A DNA stretch of 64,000 bases from Haloarchaeobius sp. FL176 (lineage in GTDB: Archaea > Halobacteriota > Halobacteria > Halobacteriales > Natrialbaceae). The stretch's first letter is position 1; every line of letters starts with the position of its first letter. The position numbers were made by a program, and so were the translations under genes. Location: the NCBI RefSeq assembly GCF_024609245.1, contig NZ_JANJYH010000004.1:310001-374000 (forward strand), read 5' to 3'. Shown here piece after piece: positions 28,028-36,092 of this stretch. A model generated the notes under the pieces. The model searched no databases and was not told the origin of the DNA. It saw only the letters and a list, made by a program, of their open reading frames with translations.

Positions 28028-28957
28028 ATGTCGATGCGCGTGACCTTCCTCGGGACCAGCGGGGCCGTGCCGACCACCCAGCGCAACCCAACCTCTCTCT
28101 ACTGCCAGCGCGAGGGTGACGCCTTCCTCTTCGACTGCGGCGAGGGGACACAGCGCCAGATGATGCGCTTCGGGACGGGGTTCTCGGTGGACCACATCTT
28201 CGTCACGCACACCCACGGCGACCACGTGCTGGGCATCCCGGGCCTGGTCCAGACGATGGACTTCAACGAGCGCGACGCCGCCCTGGCAATCCACTGCCCG
28301 CCGGGCGAGAAACCTCTCGTCGAGCGGCTCATCAATGCGACCGGCGCGCGCCCGTCGTTCCCGGTCCGGGTCCACGAGGTCAGCCCCGGCGACGTGGCCC
28401 TCCGCCGCGAGGAGTACGAGGTCCGGGCGTTCGCGGTCGAACATCGGACGACAGCGGTCGGCTACGCGCTCGTCGAGGACGACCGGAAGGGTCGGTTCGA
28501 CCGCGAGCGCGCGGAGGAACTGGGCGTCCCGGTCGGCCCGAAGTTCTCGGAACTCCACGAGGGCAACCCGGTCGAACTCGATGACGGCACCGTCATCAGC
28601 CCCGACCAGGTCGTCGGCGACCCCCGTCCGGGCCGGCGGTTCGTCTTTACCGGCGACACCCGGCCCGTCGACGCGACCGTCGAGGCAGCCGAGCGGGCGG
28701 ACCTGCTGGTCCACGACGCGACGTTCGCGGCAGACCGTCGCGAGCGGGCCGGTCAGACCGGCCACTCGACGGCGACGCAGGCCGGGGAGATCGCCCAGCG
28801 TGCCGGGGCGAAGCGGCTCGCACTCACGCACGTCTCCTCGCGGTACGCCAACGACGTGACCATGCACCGGACCGAGGCCCGGGAGGCGTTCGACGGCGAG
28901 GTGCTAATCCCCGACGACGGTGACACGGTCGAGATCCCGTATCCGGACGGCGAGTGA
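28028..28957 (+). CDS. rnz: ribonuclease Z (tRNA 3' processing endonuclease)
   Basis: The protein has 309 residues and a metallo-beta-lactamase fold. The zinc motif HTHGDHVLG (about 61-69) and later ligands (VEHRT, FTGDTRP, LTHVSSRY) are all present, and the start MSMRVTFLGTSGAVPT is typical. It cuts pre-tRNA after the discriminator base. The upstream region shared with the divergent DUF4382 gene contains two direct TGAACGGT copies near 27950-27966. Confidence 0.95.
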   Translation: MSMRVTFLGTSGAVPTTQRNPTSLYCQREGDAFLFDCGEGTQRQMMRFGTGFSVDHIFVTHTHGDHVLGIPGLVQTMDFNERDAALAIHCPPGEKPLVERLINATGARPSFPVRVHEVSPGDVALRREEYEVRAFAVEHRTTAVGYALVEDDRKGRFDRERAEELGVPVGPKFSELHEGNPVELDDGTVISPDQVVGDPRPGRRFVFTGDTRPVDATVEAAERADLLVHDATFAADRRERAGQTGHSTATQAGEIAQRAGAKRLALTHVSSRYANDVTMHRTEAREAFDGEVLIPDDGDTVEIPYPDGE

Positions 28958-29028
28958 CTGCCGGAACCGCGTGATGCGCGCGCGCGACACAGGTTCGTTT
29001 TTTCACGCTCGCGGTCGCAGTCCCGGTC

Positions 29029-29904
29029 GTGTCCCACGAGTTCCACATCTGTGACGTGTTCGCCACGGAACGGTACGCCGGGAACCAGCTCGCGGTGGTG
29101 ACGGACGCGAGCGACCTCTCGACCGAGGAGATGCAGGCGGTCGCGAACGAGATGAACTACTCGGAGTCGACGTTCGTCACCGGGCGCGACGACGACGGCT
29201 GGGACGTGCGCATCTTCACGCCCAACAGCGAGATTCCGTTCGCGGGCCACCCGACGCTCGGGACGGCCGCGGTCATCCGCGACCACCTCGCGAGCGGTGA
29301 CCCCGACCTGTTCACGCTCCGCCTCGGCGTCGGCGACGTGCCGGTCCGCGTCGAGGGTGATGGTGACGACCCGCTGTACTGGATGACACAGCAGCCCCCC
29401 GAGTTCGGGGAGACGTTCGACCGCGAGACGGCAGCCGCCGCGGTCGGGCTCTCGCCTGAGGACGTGCGCGACGACCTGCCTGTTCAGTGGGTGTCGACCG
29501 GGCTCCCGACCGTCGTCGTGCCGCTCCGCGACCGCGAGGCGCTCGAACGCGCCGAGGTGGACCCGGCGGGCTACGAGGCACTGACGGGTGACCACGACGG
29601 GAAGAACGTGCTGACGTTCTGCCCGGAGCCCCGCGACCCGGCCAACGACTACGCCGACCGCGTGTTCTCACCGTTCTACGGCGTCCCCGAGGACCCGGCG
29701 ACGGGCTCCTCGAACGGCTGTCTGGCGGGGTATTTGGTGCACCACCGCGACGAGCCGCTCGACGTGGTCGTCGAACAGGGCTACGAGATGGGTCGGCCGT
29801 CGCTGCTCCATCTCGCAGCCGCGGAGCGGGACGATGGCGACGACGGAATCGAGGTGCGGGTCGGCGGCCGGGTCGTCCCGGTCGCACGCGGCGACCTGTA
29901 CTGA
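29029..29904 (+). CDS. PhzF family isomerase-like protein
   Basis: The protein has 291 residues and the PhzF/diaminopimelate-epimerase double fold: CDVFATERYAGNQLAVV at the start, MNYSESTFV with the family's catalytic Glu (about residue 45), PFAGHPTLGTA, and DPATGSSNGCLAGYL in the second half. Substrates vary across the family and cannot be read here. Phenazine synthesis is not implied, as no phz genes are nearby. The GTG start at 29029 sits about 30 bases after a TTTTTTC tract. Confidence 0.88.
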   Translation: MSHEFHICDVFATERYAGNQLAVVTDASDLSTEEMQAVANEMNYSESTFVTGRDDDGWDVRIFTPNSEIPFAGHPTLGTAAVIRDHLASGDPDLFTLRLGVGDVPVRVEGDGDDPLYWMTQQPPEFGETFDRETAAAAVGLSPEDVRDDLPVQWVSTGLPTVVVPLRDREALERAEVDPAGYEALTGDHDGKNVLTFCPEPRDPANDYADRVFSPFYGVPEDPATGSSNGCLAGYLVHHRDEPLDVVVEQGYEMGRPSLLHLAAAERDDGDDGIEVRVGGRVVPVARGDLY

Positions 29905-29917
29905 CCTCGCCGTCGGG

Positions 29918-30118
29918 CTACTCCTCCAGCTGGAACAGCGCCTCGACGGGACAGCCGAACTCGTCGGCGAGCTTCAGCGCCAACTCGAGACTCGGGTCGT
30001 AGCGGCCGCGCTCGATGGCGTTGATGCTCTGTCGGGTCACGTCGACTGCCGCCGCGAGCTCACCCTGTGTCAGCCCTCGTTCCTCGCGGCGCTCGCGGAC
30101 GTGGTTCGCTATGCCCAT
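29918..30118 (-). CDS. XRE-family HTH regulator
   Basis: At 66 residues it is a single Cro/C1-type HTH domain (RREERGLTQGELAAAVDVTRQ, SINAIERGRYDPSLELALKLA), the YozG-like form common beside small membrane proteins. Its ATG lies inside the end of the upstream membrane-protein gene (10-base overlap, 30109-30118), so the two are co-translated. The double palindrome upstream of the pair is the likely autoregulatory operator. The start MGIANHVRERR matches relatives. Confidence 0.9.
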   Translation of the reverse strand: MGIANHVRERREERGLTQGELAAAVDVTRQSINAIERGRYDPSLELALKLADEFGCPVEALFQLEE

Positions 30119-30516
30119 CGTCGCTCGTAGGCGAGGCTCGCCCCGTGGAGCAGCGAGAGCGCCGCCACGAAGAAGGCGATGGGCGTGAGCCACAGCGGCC
30201 ACGCGATGACGTCCAGCGCCCACAGCGCCGTCACAGTCGGAAAGACGACGGCCGAGCCGAGCCCGAAGATGGTGATGGTGCGTTCGCTGGCGGCCTCCTG
30301 GATGCGCTGGTCCCGCTCGTCGAACAGCGGGTCACCGTACCGACGGTAGACGGAGAATGCGCCGACGGCACAGGCGGCGAACGCGCCGACGCCCAGCAGT
30401 GGGTAGCCGGCGACGATGAGCCCGCCAAGCGCGACCCCCGAACAGAGCCAGAGGGCGGCGTGCAGGCGTCGGTACGTGGTCTCGGTGGCTGGGTCGATGG
30501 TGTCGTTCTGTGGCAT
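30109..30516 (-). CDS. DUF2178-like membrane protein paired with XRE regulator
   Basis: The protein has 135 residues and four membrane segments in two hairpins (about 20-37, 41-57, 83-101 and 106-124), separated by a cytosolic loop containing DPLFDERDQRIQEAASERT. That DERD loop is the hallmark I associate with the DUF2178 family. These proteins are commonly encoded before a short XRE repressor, as here. The role is unknown; a stress or membrane-sensing module is an inference. Confidence 0.8.
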   Translation of the reverse strand: MPQNDTIDPATETTYRRLHAALWLCSGVALGGLIVAGYPLLGVGAFAACAVGAFSVYRRYGDPLFDERDQRIQEAASERTITIFGLGSAVVFPTVTALWALDVIAWPLWLTPIAFFVAALSLLHGASLAYERRWA

Positions 30517-30521
30517 CGGTC

Positions 30522-30555
30522 TGTAAAGCCTCCTTTACAGTAAAGCGTACTTTAC
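30522..30555. promoter_or_regulatory. double palindromic operator of the XRE/membrane-protein pair
   Basis: TGTAAAG (30522-30528), CCTC, CTTTACA (30533-30539), then immediately GTAAAG (30540-30545), CGTA, CTTTAC (30550-30555). Four half-sites of the same sequence are centred 17 bp apart and begin six bases upstream of the ATG at 30516. They cover the expected TATA and transcription start of the operon. Confidence 0.75.
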
Positions 30556-30618
30556 ACCAGCACTTCAACGTTGCGGTGCCCCGCGGAATTTATACAGATA
30601 CCTCCCCAATCACTGCCT

Positions 30619-32601
30619 GTGAGCGCCCGTACCACGGCCCTCGACGCGGTGGTGTTCGGCGTCGACATCCAGAGCGGGGACGTCCGGGGGGACGCCCCCT
30701 CGTACGCGCTCGTCGTCTTCGACGGCGAATCCATCGAGCGCGACGTCGTCACGTACCGGAAGCTACGCCGCCGCATCGACGACGAGGCGCCGACCATCGT
30801 CGCCACGGACAACATGTACGAACTCGCCGAGGACAAGGACGCGCTCGTCCACTTCCTCGGCAGCCTGCCGGACGAGACACGGCTCGTACAGGTGACGGGC
30901 GACGAACAGCCCGAACCACTCTCCCGCGTCGCTTCCCGCCACGGCGTCCCCTACGGCAAGGACCCCATGAAGGAGGCCGAGGCCGCCGCCCGCCTCGCCG
31001 CCACCAACGTCGGCTACGAGGTCAGCGCCTTCACCGACACGACGACGGTGAAGGTGTCCCGTGGCCGCTCGACCGGGAGCGGGGGCTGGAGCCAGGACCG
31101 CTACACCCGACGCATCCACGGCAACGTCAGGGCCCGCGCCCGCGAGGTCGCATCGGACCTCGACGACGCCGGTCTCGACTACGAGATGGACGCGACCGAG
31201 AAGTACGGCGGCTACGCCAACGCCGTCTTCACCGTCGACGTCCACCCCGCCGACATCCCCGTCTCCCGCGGCCGCTCGGGCGACACGCGGGTCGAAATCG
31301 AACGGGAGCGCCGCGACGGCATCGAGTTCGAGCCGCTGGCGAAGCGCCGCGACCACGTCATCGTCGGGATGGACCCCGGCACCACCACGGCGGTCGCCGT
31401 CGTCTCGCTCGACGGGCAGGTCCACGACGTGCTCTCGACGCGGACCGCCGACACCGCCGCCGTCATCGAGTGGATCATCGAGCGCGGGCGACCCGTCATG
31501 GTCGCGGCCGACGTGGAACCGATGCCCGAGACCGTCGAGAAGGTCCGCCGGAGCTTCGACGCTGCGCCGTGGATTCCCGACTCGGACCTTCCGGTCGACG
31601 AGAAGCAACATCGGACTCGTGAGGAGGGCTACGACAACGACCACGAGCGCGATGCCCTCGCCGCGGCGCTGTTCGCCTTCGACGACCACGAGGACCAGTT
31701 CGAGCGCATCGCCCGGAAGACGCCGCCGACCCTCGACCGCGGCGTCGTCATCGAGCGCGTACTCGCCGGTGAGCGGAGCGTCGAGACCGTCGTCGACAAC
31801 CTCGTCGAGGAGGACGAAGAGGACGAGGAGGAGCACGAGCACGACCCGCGCGAGCTGACCGCCGAGGAGAAGCGCATCCGCGACCTCGAACGGCAGGTCG
31901 AGCGCCTGCAGTCCCACGCCGACGAGCTGCAGGAGACCGTCGACGAGAAGGACGAGCGCATCGAAGACCTGGAGTCGGAGCTCTCCGAGGCCCGCCGCGA
32001 GGAACGCCGCGAGGCTCGCGAACGCCGCACCGTCACCCGGCTGGAGCGCCGGAACAACGCGCTCGAACGGGACGTCGCGGACCGGGAGGAGACCATCGAG
32101 GAGCTGCAGGACAAGCTCGACCGGCTGAAGGAGCTCTGGAAGCTCGACCACTCCAACTTCGCCGACGTCGAGGAGAAGAAACGCGGGCTCGTCCCGGTCA
32201 AGCCCGTCGCCAAGTTCACCAGGGACGCCATCGACGACGCCCACGACAGCTACGGGCTCGCACCCGACGACGTGGTCTACCTGCGCGACGCCTCCGGTGC
32301 CGGCCGGTCCACGGCGGAGAAGCTCGTCGAACACGAGCCCCGTGTCGTCCTCAAGCAGGGCGGACTCTCAGATATCGCCGACGAGGTGCTGTTCGAACAC
32401 GAGATCCCGGTCGGCCCCGCCGCCGACGTGGCGATGCAGGAGGTCGACGAGCTCGCTGTCGCCCGCGAGGACGACGTCGAGGCCGTTATCGAGGACTGGG
32501 AAGCGCGTGCGGAGGCGCGCAAGAAGGACCAGAAATCGGAGATGGTCGACCGCCTCATCAGTGAGCACCGCGCCGACGAGGCCGGCAGCAACGCGTTCTA
32601 G
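30619..32601 (+). CDS. DUF460 protein: RNase H-like nuclease domain with coiled coil
   Basis: The protein has 660 residues. The N-terminal half shows RNase H-like acidic motifs (VVFGVDIQSGDVRG near 10-25; VIVGMDPGTTTAVAVVSLDG near 250; ERDALAAALFAFD near 345). A highly charged coiled coil runs from about 405 to 510, and a C-terminal domain follows (about 515-640, VPVKPVAKFTRD). DUF460 is archaea-wide and its substrate is unknown; nuclease activity on nucleic acid is an inference from the fold. The GTG at 30619 sits about 25-30 bases after AATTTATAC (30584-30592), suggesting a leaderless transcript. The stop shares CTAG with the convergent gene. Confidence 0.85.
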   Translation: MSARTTALDAVVFGVDIQSGDVRGDAPSYALVVFDGESIERDVVTYRKLRRRIDDEAPTIVATDNMYELAEDKDALVHFLGSLPDETRLVQVTGDEQPEPLSRVASRHGVPYGKDPMKEAEAAARLAATNVGYEVSAFTDTTTVKVSRGRSTGSGGWSQDRYTRRIHGNVRARAREVASDLDDAGLDYEMDATEKYGGYANAVFTVDVHPADIPVSRGRSGDTRVEIERERRDGIEFEPLAKRRDHVIVGMDPGTTTAVAVVSLDGQVHDVLSTRTADTAAVIEWIIERGRPVMVAADVEPMPETVEKVRRSFDAAPWIPDSDLPVDEKQHRTREEGYDNDHERDALAAALFAFDDHEDQFERIARKTPPTLDRGVVIERVLAGERSVETVVDNLVEEDEEDEEEHEHDPRELTAEEKRIRDLERQVERLQSHADELQETVDEKDERIEDLESELSEARREERREARERRTVTRLERRNNALERDVADREETIEELQDKLDRLKELWKLDHSNFADVEEKKRGLVPVKPVAKFTRDAIDDAHDSYGLAPDDVVYLRDASGAGRSTAEKLVEHEPRVVLKQGGLSDIADEVLFEHEIPVGPAADVAMQEVDELAVAREDDVEAVIEDWEARAEARKKDQKSEMVDRLISEHRADEAGSNAF

Positions 32602-32837
32602 AACATCCCGCCCATCCCGAGCATCCCGAGCGCGTTGCTCACGAGCGCCTTGAGCAGCAGCCCGAGGCCCGCGATGACGAGCGCGAACCCGGCGGCGAGG
32701 ACGAGCGAGCCCTTGATTGCGATGATTCCGATACCTGCGAGGACGAACAGGAACCCGAGAGCGCCGGAGATTCCCAGCATCTTCGCGTACTTCATCGGAC
32801 CGGACGAGCCTCCGCCCGGACTCATGTCGGCAGCCAT
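32598..32837 (-). CDS. small Gly/Leu-rich membrane protein
   Basis: The protein has 79 residues with the start MAADMSPGG. Starts at 32825 (MSPGGG) or 32795 (MKYAKMLG) are equally possible, and relatives usually begin near the latter. Two helices (about 23-42 and 44-62) are followed by a short GMLGMGGMF tail. I believe it belongs to a small conserved haloarchaeal membrane family of unknown function. It is convergent with the DUF460 gene, sharing its stop-codon CTAG. Confidence 0.65.
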   Translation of the reverse strand: MAADMSPGGGSSGPMKYAKMLGISGALGFLFVLAGIGIIAIKGSLVLAAGFALVIAGLGLLLKALVSNALGMLGMGGMF

Positions 32838-33028
32838 GTCACGGAGTCCACCCCCGAGCCGAATGAACGTGGTGGTTTCTCCTCCGGACCGGCAGCGACC
32901 CGGGCCAGCACGGGGCGTTCCCCGACGCGAACCACCGGTCGAGGGAACACGCGTGGCCGACACCGTCGGCGGCCAGACCGAATCGCATCCTACAAGAATT
33001 AAAAGTAGCGGCATCCATACGGGGACAC

Positions 33029-33316
33029 ATGAGTGACAACGACGGCGGTGGCCGACGCAACCTGCGGATGCCGGAGGACGACGAGGTGTTCGCGACGGTG
33101 ACGAACATGCTCGGTGCGAACCGGGTCCGTGTCCGCTGTGCAGACGGCACGGAGCGCACAGCCCGGATTCCGGGTAAGATGCAAAAGCGGGTCTGGATAC
33201 GGGAGGACGACGTGGTACTCGTCGAGCCCTGGGACTGGCAGGACGAGAAGGCCGACATCACCTGGCGCTACGACAAGCAGGACGCCGACCAGCTCCGCGA
33301 GGAGGGACACATCTGA
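33029..33316 (+). CDS. eif1A: translation initiation factor eIF-1A
   Basis: The protein has 95 residues with an S1/OB fold: [20 protein letters not shown], then [20 protein letters not shown] and ADITWRYDK. It binds the small ribosomal subunit A-site region during initiation. A TATA-like AATTAAAAG at 32997-33005 lies about 28 bases upstream of the ATG, so the transcript is probably leaderless. rio1 follows 58 bases later, an association often seen in archaea. Confidence 0.97.
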   Translation: MSDNDGGGRRNLRMPEDDEVFATVTNMLGANRVRVRCADGTERTARIPGKMQKRVWIREDDVVLVEPWDWQDEKADITWRYDKQDADQLREEGHI

Positions 33317-33374
33317 GCCGTCTCGCCCCGGGATACCCACCCTTTTACGCGTTCGTCACGTTATCCTGCCGTAG

Positions 33375-34259
33375 ATGAGCGACGAGTACGGACTGGTAGA
33401 ACCGGAGGCCGTCGACGAGCCCGGCGACGAGTGGGAGGCCATCGACGTCACCGACACGGAGGCCGACCGTATCGCACGGCGACGGGACCGCAAGTTCGAC
33501 CAGTTCAGAAAGCGTATCAAGGACAACGAGTCGCTGAAGGTGGAGGCGTCGGTGTTCGACGACGCGACCTACGCCGCCCTCTACAAACTCGTGCAGGACG
33601 GGTGGGTCGACGCGCTGGGCGGTCCCATCTCGACCGGGAAAGAGGCCAACGTCTACACCGCCCTCGGCGGCGACGGCGCGGCCGACGTGCTCGGTGCCGA
33701 CTCCCCCGAGGTCGCGATCAAGGTGTACCGCATCAACGCCTCGGACTTCCGCGACATGCGCGACTACCTCGTCGGCGACCCCCGGTTCGAGGGCATCGGG
33801 TCGAAGAAGTCACAGGTCGTCATCGCGTGGGTCCGCAAGGAGTACGCGAACCTCCAGCGTGCCCGCCGCGCCGGCGTCCGCGTACCCTACCCGCTCGCCG
33901 TCGAGCGGAACGTGCTCGTCATGGAGTACATCGGCGCCGAGGAGGGTCGCGCGAAGCGACTCGCCGAGGTGAACGTCGAGAACCCCCAGACCGCCTACGA
34001 GGTCGTTCGAGAGTACATGCGGCGGCTCCACACCGCCGGGCTGGTCCACGGCGATCTCTCCGAGTACAACATGGTCATCCACGACGGCGAGCTGGTGATC
34101 ATCGACCTCGGGCAGGCGGTGACGGTCCACCACCCCAACGCGCAGGACTTCCTCGAACGCGACTGCCGGAACGTGGCGGCGTTCTTCTCGCGGCAGGGTA
34201 TCGAGGTGACGGGAGACGAACTGTACGAGTTCGTCGTCGAGGACGACGAGCGGTTCTGA
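33375..34259 (+). CDS. rio1: RIO1-type serine/threonine kinase
   Basis: The protein has 294 residues. The atypical kinase P-loop STGKEANVY (about 86-94), the catalytic loop LVHGDLSEYNMVIH (Asp about 226) and the metal motif IIDLGQAV (about 244) are all present. RIO kinases act as ATPases in small-subunit maturation, consistent with the adjacent eIF1A. It follows eif1A and is convergently overlapped by a PGF-CTERM-like frame on the minus strand. Confidence 0.95.
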   Translation: MSDEYGLVEPEAVDEPGDEWEAIDVTDTEADRIARRRDRKFDQFRKRIKDNESLKVEASVFDDATYAALYKLVQDGWVDALGGPISTGKEANVYTALGGDGAADVLGADSPEVAIKVYRINASDFRDMRDYLVGDPRFEGIGSKKSQVVIAWVRKEYANLQRARRAGVRVPYPLAVERNVLVMEYIGAEEGRAKRLAEVNVENPQTAYEVVREYMRRLHTAGLVHGDLSEYNMVIHDGELVIIDLGQAVTVHHPNAQDFLERDCRNVAAFFSRQGIEVTGDELYEFVVEDDERF

Positions 34260-34487
34260 CCATCGACGACGGACGACGAGCGCACAGAGTGCGAGGAGCG
34301 CCGCGAGCGCCCCGAGGACGCCGAAGCCGGGAACTGGGGCGTCGTCGGAGTCTGACATTCCGGGGGTCGGCGTCGTGGGGACCATCGCTGGTGCCGACGT
34401 TTCGACCGTATCCCCGGAACCACCTGCTGGCGCACCGACGGCGGGGAGAAGCGTCACCGTGACGGCCAGCACGGTGATGGCCGTCAC
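33810..34487 (-). CDS. possible PGF-CTERM-type surface protein overlapping rio1
   Basis: A GTG start at 34487 follows ATATAT (34505-34510) by about 20 bases. The first 22 residues are a signal peptide (TAITVLAVTVTLLPAVGAP). A Thr/Pro-rich stalk follows, then PVPGFGVLGALAALLALCAL and RRR (about 52-75), the form of a PGF-CTERM archaeosortase sorting signal. A real PGF-CTERM protein should end right there, near 34262, but no stop is present and the frame runs a further 150 codons antisense to rio1. Either the stop was lost or the protein has an odd extension. The 226-codon frame as drawn is uncertain. Confidence 0.35.
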   Translation of the reverse strand: MTAITVLAVTVTLLPAVGAPAGGSGDTVETSAPAMVPTTPTPGMSDSDDAPVPGFGVLGALAALLALCALVVRRRWSEPLVVLDDELVQFVSRHLDTLPREERRHVPAVAFEEVLRVGVVDRHRLPEVDDHQLAVVDDHVVLGEIAVDQPGGVEPPHVLSNDLVGGLGVLDVHLGESLRATLLGADVLHDEHVPLDGERVGYADAGAAGTLEVRVLLADPRDDDL

Positions 34488-34583
34488 GAACTGCGGAGGG
34501 CGTGATATATGACACGACTGTTCGCTCGGTTGGGAGTAGTTTCGTGCAGGGTTCGGGGAACTCCGAAACGGTGAAACCAGCTG

Positions 34584-34678
34584 CCCGACTACGGTCGGGT
34601 ATGCAGTCCGCTCCCACCTGGCGCTGGCACGAGTTCTCGGGAGCGGACAGTATCGCGCTCGCCGTCGACGCGGCGTAA
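34584..34678 (+). promoter_or_regulatory. candidate leader of trpS: hairpins and a Trp-codon mini-ORF
   Basis: Hairpin 1: CCCGAC (34584-34589), TACG, GTCGGG (34594-34599). An ATG at 34601 opens a 25-residue ORF ending in TAA at 34678. Its seventh and ninth codons are Trp (PTWRWH), and both lie in the loop of hairpin 2, GTCCGCTCCC (34606-34615) with GGGAGCGGAC (34639-34648), a perfect 10-bp stem. trpS starts 75 bases after the mini-ORF. The layout resembles an attenuation leader. It could instead be a gene remnant. Confidence 0.4.
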
Positions 34679-34753
34679 CCGGGGCGACGGCGGCGCGGTG
34701 CTCACTCGTTCTCTCGCGCATCGCTCGCCAGCAAGCGCGCTATCCAGCAACAG

Positions 34754-35983
34754 ATGACGACAGACGACACCACGACGGAGACGCACAGTGATTCGAACAC
34801 GACGACCGACGACACGAACGCAGCCAACGACGCCGACGACGAGTTCACGGTAACCCCCTACGACGTTTCGGGGACGGTCGACTACGACCGGCTGCGTGAG
34901 CAGTTCGGCGCGGACCGGCTCACTGACGAGCAGGTGGCCCGGTTCCCCGACCACCCGATGCTCCGGCGGCGGATCTACTACGCCGGGCGGAGCGTCGACC
35001 GCTTCCTCGACGCGGCCGCGGCCGGGGAGACCCACTCCATCGTCACGGGAGTCGGCCCGTCGGGACCGATGCATCTCGGGCACGCACTCGTGTTCTACCT
35101 CGCGAAGGAGCTGCAGGACGCGACCGGTGCCGAGGTGCTCATCCCACTCTCGGACGACGAGAAGTACTACGCGAAGGACCTCGACTACGGGGAGATATCG
35201 AGCTACCGCGACGACAACCTGCGTGACCTGCTCGCTGTCGGGTTCGACCCCGAGAAGACAACCATCGTCGTCGACACGGAGGACGCGGACGTCGTGTATC
35301 CGGCTGCCAGCGCGTTCGCCCGCCACCTCACGCAGTCGACGGTCGACGCGACCTACGGCGACCCGGAGAACGTCGGGCTCTCGTTCTACCCGGCGGTGCA
35401 GGCGGCACACCTGCTCTTGCCACAGCTGATTCGTGGTGTGCACCCGACGCTGGTGCCGGTGGCGGTGGACCAGGACCCGCACGTCCGGGTCTGCCGCGAC
35501 GTGGCCGCGAAGGAGCGGTTTCCCGTCTCGAAGCCAGGGGCGCTGCTCGGACGGTTCCTCCCGACGCTCGACGGGCCGGGGAAGATGTCCTCCAGCGACG
35601 ACGCCCCGGCCATCGCACTCACCGACGACCCCGACGACGTGCGCGAGGTCGTCCGACAGCACGCGTTCACGGGCGGTCGGGCGAGCGTCGCCGAGCACCG
35701 CGAACACGGCGGCGACCCGTCGGTCGACGTGCCGTTCCAGTACCTCCGGTTCTTCTTCGAGCGCGACGACGACGAGCTGGCCCGCATCGAGACCGCCTAC
35801 CGCGAGGGCGAGCTACTCAGTGGCGAGCTGAAGGAGCTCGCGGCCGACCGCATCGGCGAGTTCCTGACCGCACACCAGCAGCGACGGGCGGCACTGGGGG
35901 ACCTCGAATCGGCGCTCGCTCCCTACCGGCTGACCGACGCGGAGCGCGAGCGTGTCCGACAGGCGGTCGGGCTTCGCCGGTAG
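34754..35983 (+). CDS. trpS: tryptophan--tRNA ligase
   Basis: The protein has 409 residues and is a class I synthetase charging tRNA-Trp. The HIGH-type motif is PMHLGHA (about 104-110) and the KMSKS-type motif is GKMSSSDD (about 277). A Thr/Asp/Asn-rich N-terminal extension (1-30) is haloarchaea-like. Many haloarchaea have two TrpRS genes, so this may be one of a pair. It is convergent with endA; splicing of the intron-bearing haloarchaeal tRNA-Trp links the two genes functionally. No strong TATA lies within 30 bases of the ATG, which agrees with a longer leader. Confidence 0.95.
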   Translation: MTTDDTTTETHSDSNTTTDDTNAANDADDEFTVTPYDVSGTVDYDRLREQFGADRLTDEQVARFPDHPMLRRRIYYAGRSVDRFLDAAAAGETHSIVTGVGPSGPMHLGHALVFYLAKELQDATGAEVLIPLSDDEKYYAKDLDYGEISSYRDDNLRDLLAVGFDPEKTTIVVDTEDADVVYPAASAFARHLTQSTVDATYGDPENVGLSFYPAVQAAHLLLPQLIRGVHPTLVPVAVDQDPHVRVCRDVAAKERFPVSKPGALLGRFLPTLDGPGKMSSSDDAPAIALTDDPDDVREVVRQHAFTGGRASVAEHREHGGDPSVDVPFQYLRFFFERDDDELARIETAYREGELLSGELKELAADRIGEFLTAHQQRRAALGDLESALAPYRLTDAERERVRQAVGLRR

Positions 35984-35988
35984 ACTCA

Positions 35989-36061
35989 CGGAACCAGCCG
36001 ATCACGATGGGCGGCAGAACGGGTCTCGTGATTCCCGAACGCGCGGCTCCGGGTGGTTCCG
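35989..36061. terminator. nested inverted repeats between trpS and endA
   Basis: Three stems are nested. CGGAACCA (35989-35996) pairs with TGGTTCCG (36054-36061), AGCCG (35996-36000) with CGGCT (36044-36048), and ATCACGA (36001-36007) with TCGTGAT (36026-36032). The element starts six bases after the trpS stop and ends 31 bases before the endA stop, so a bidirectional terminator is the simplest role. It has no tRNA anticodon or T-arm layout. Confidence 0.55.
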
Positions 36062-36092
36062 GTCGGCAACATCGAGACGCTCTCGGCCTGCG

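Noticed and set aside
34260-34320. Extension of the rio1 frame past its stop
   Set aside because: RIO1 ends normally at 34259; sequence beyond it belongs to the opposite-strand PGF-CTERM-like frame.
35989-36061. tRNA gene between trpS and endA
   Set aside because: The size fits, but there is no anticodon arm, T-arm consensus or D-arm; only nested stems.
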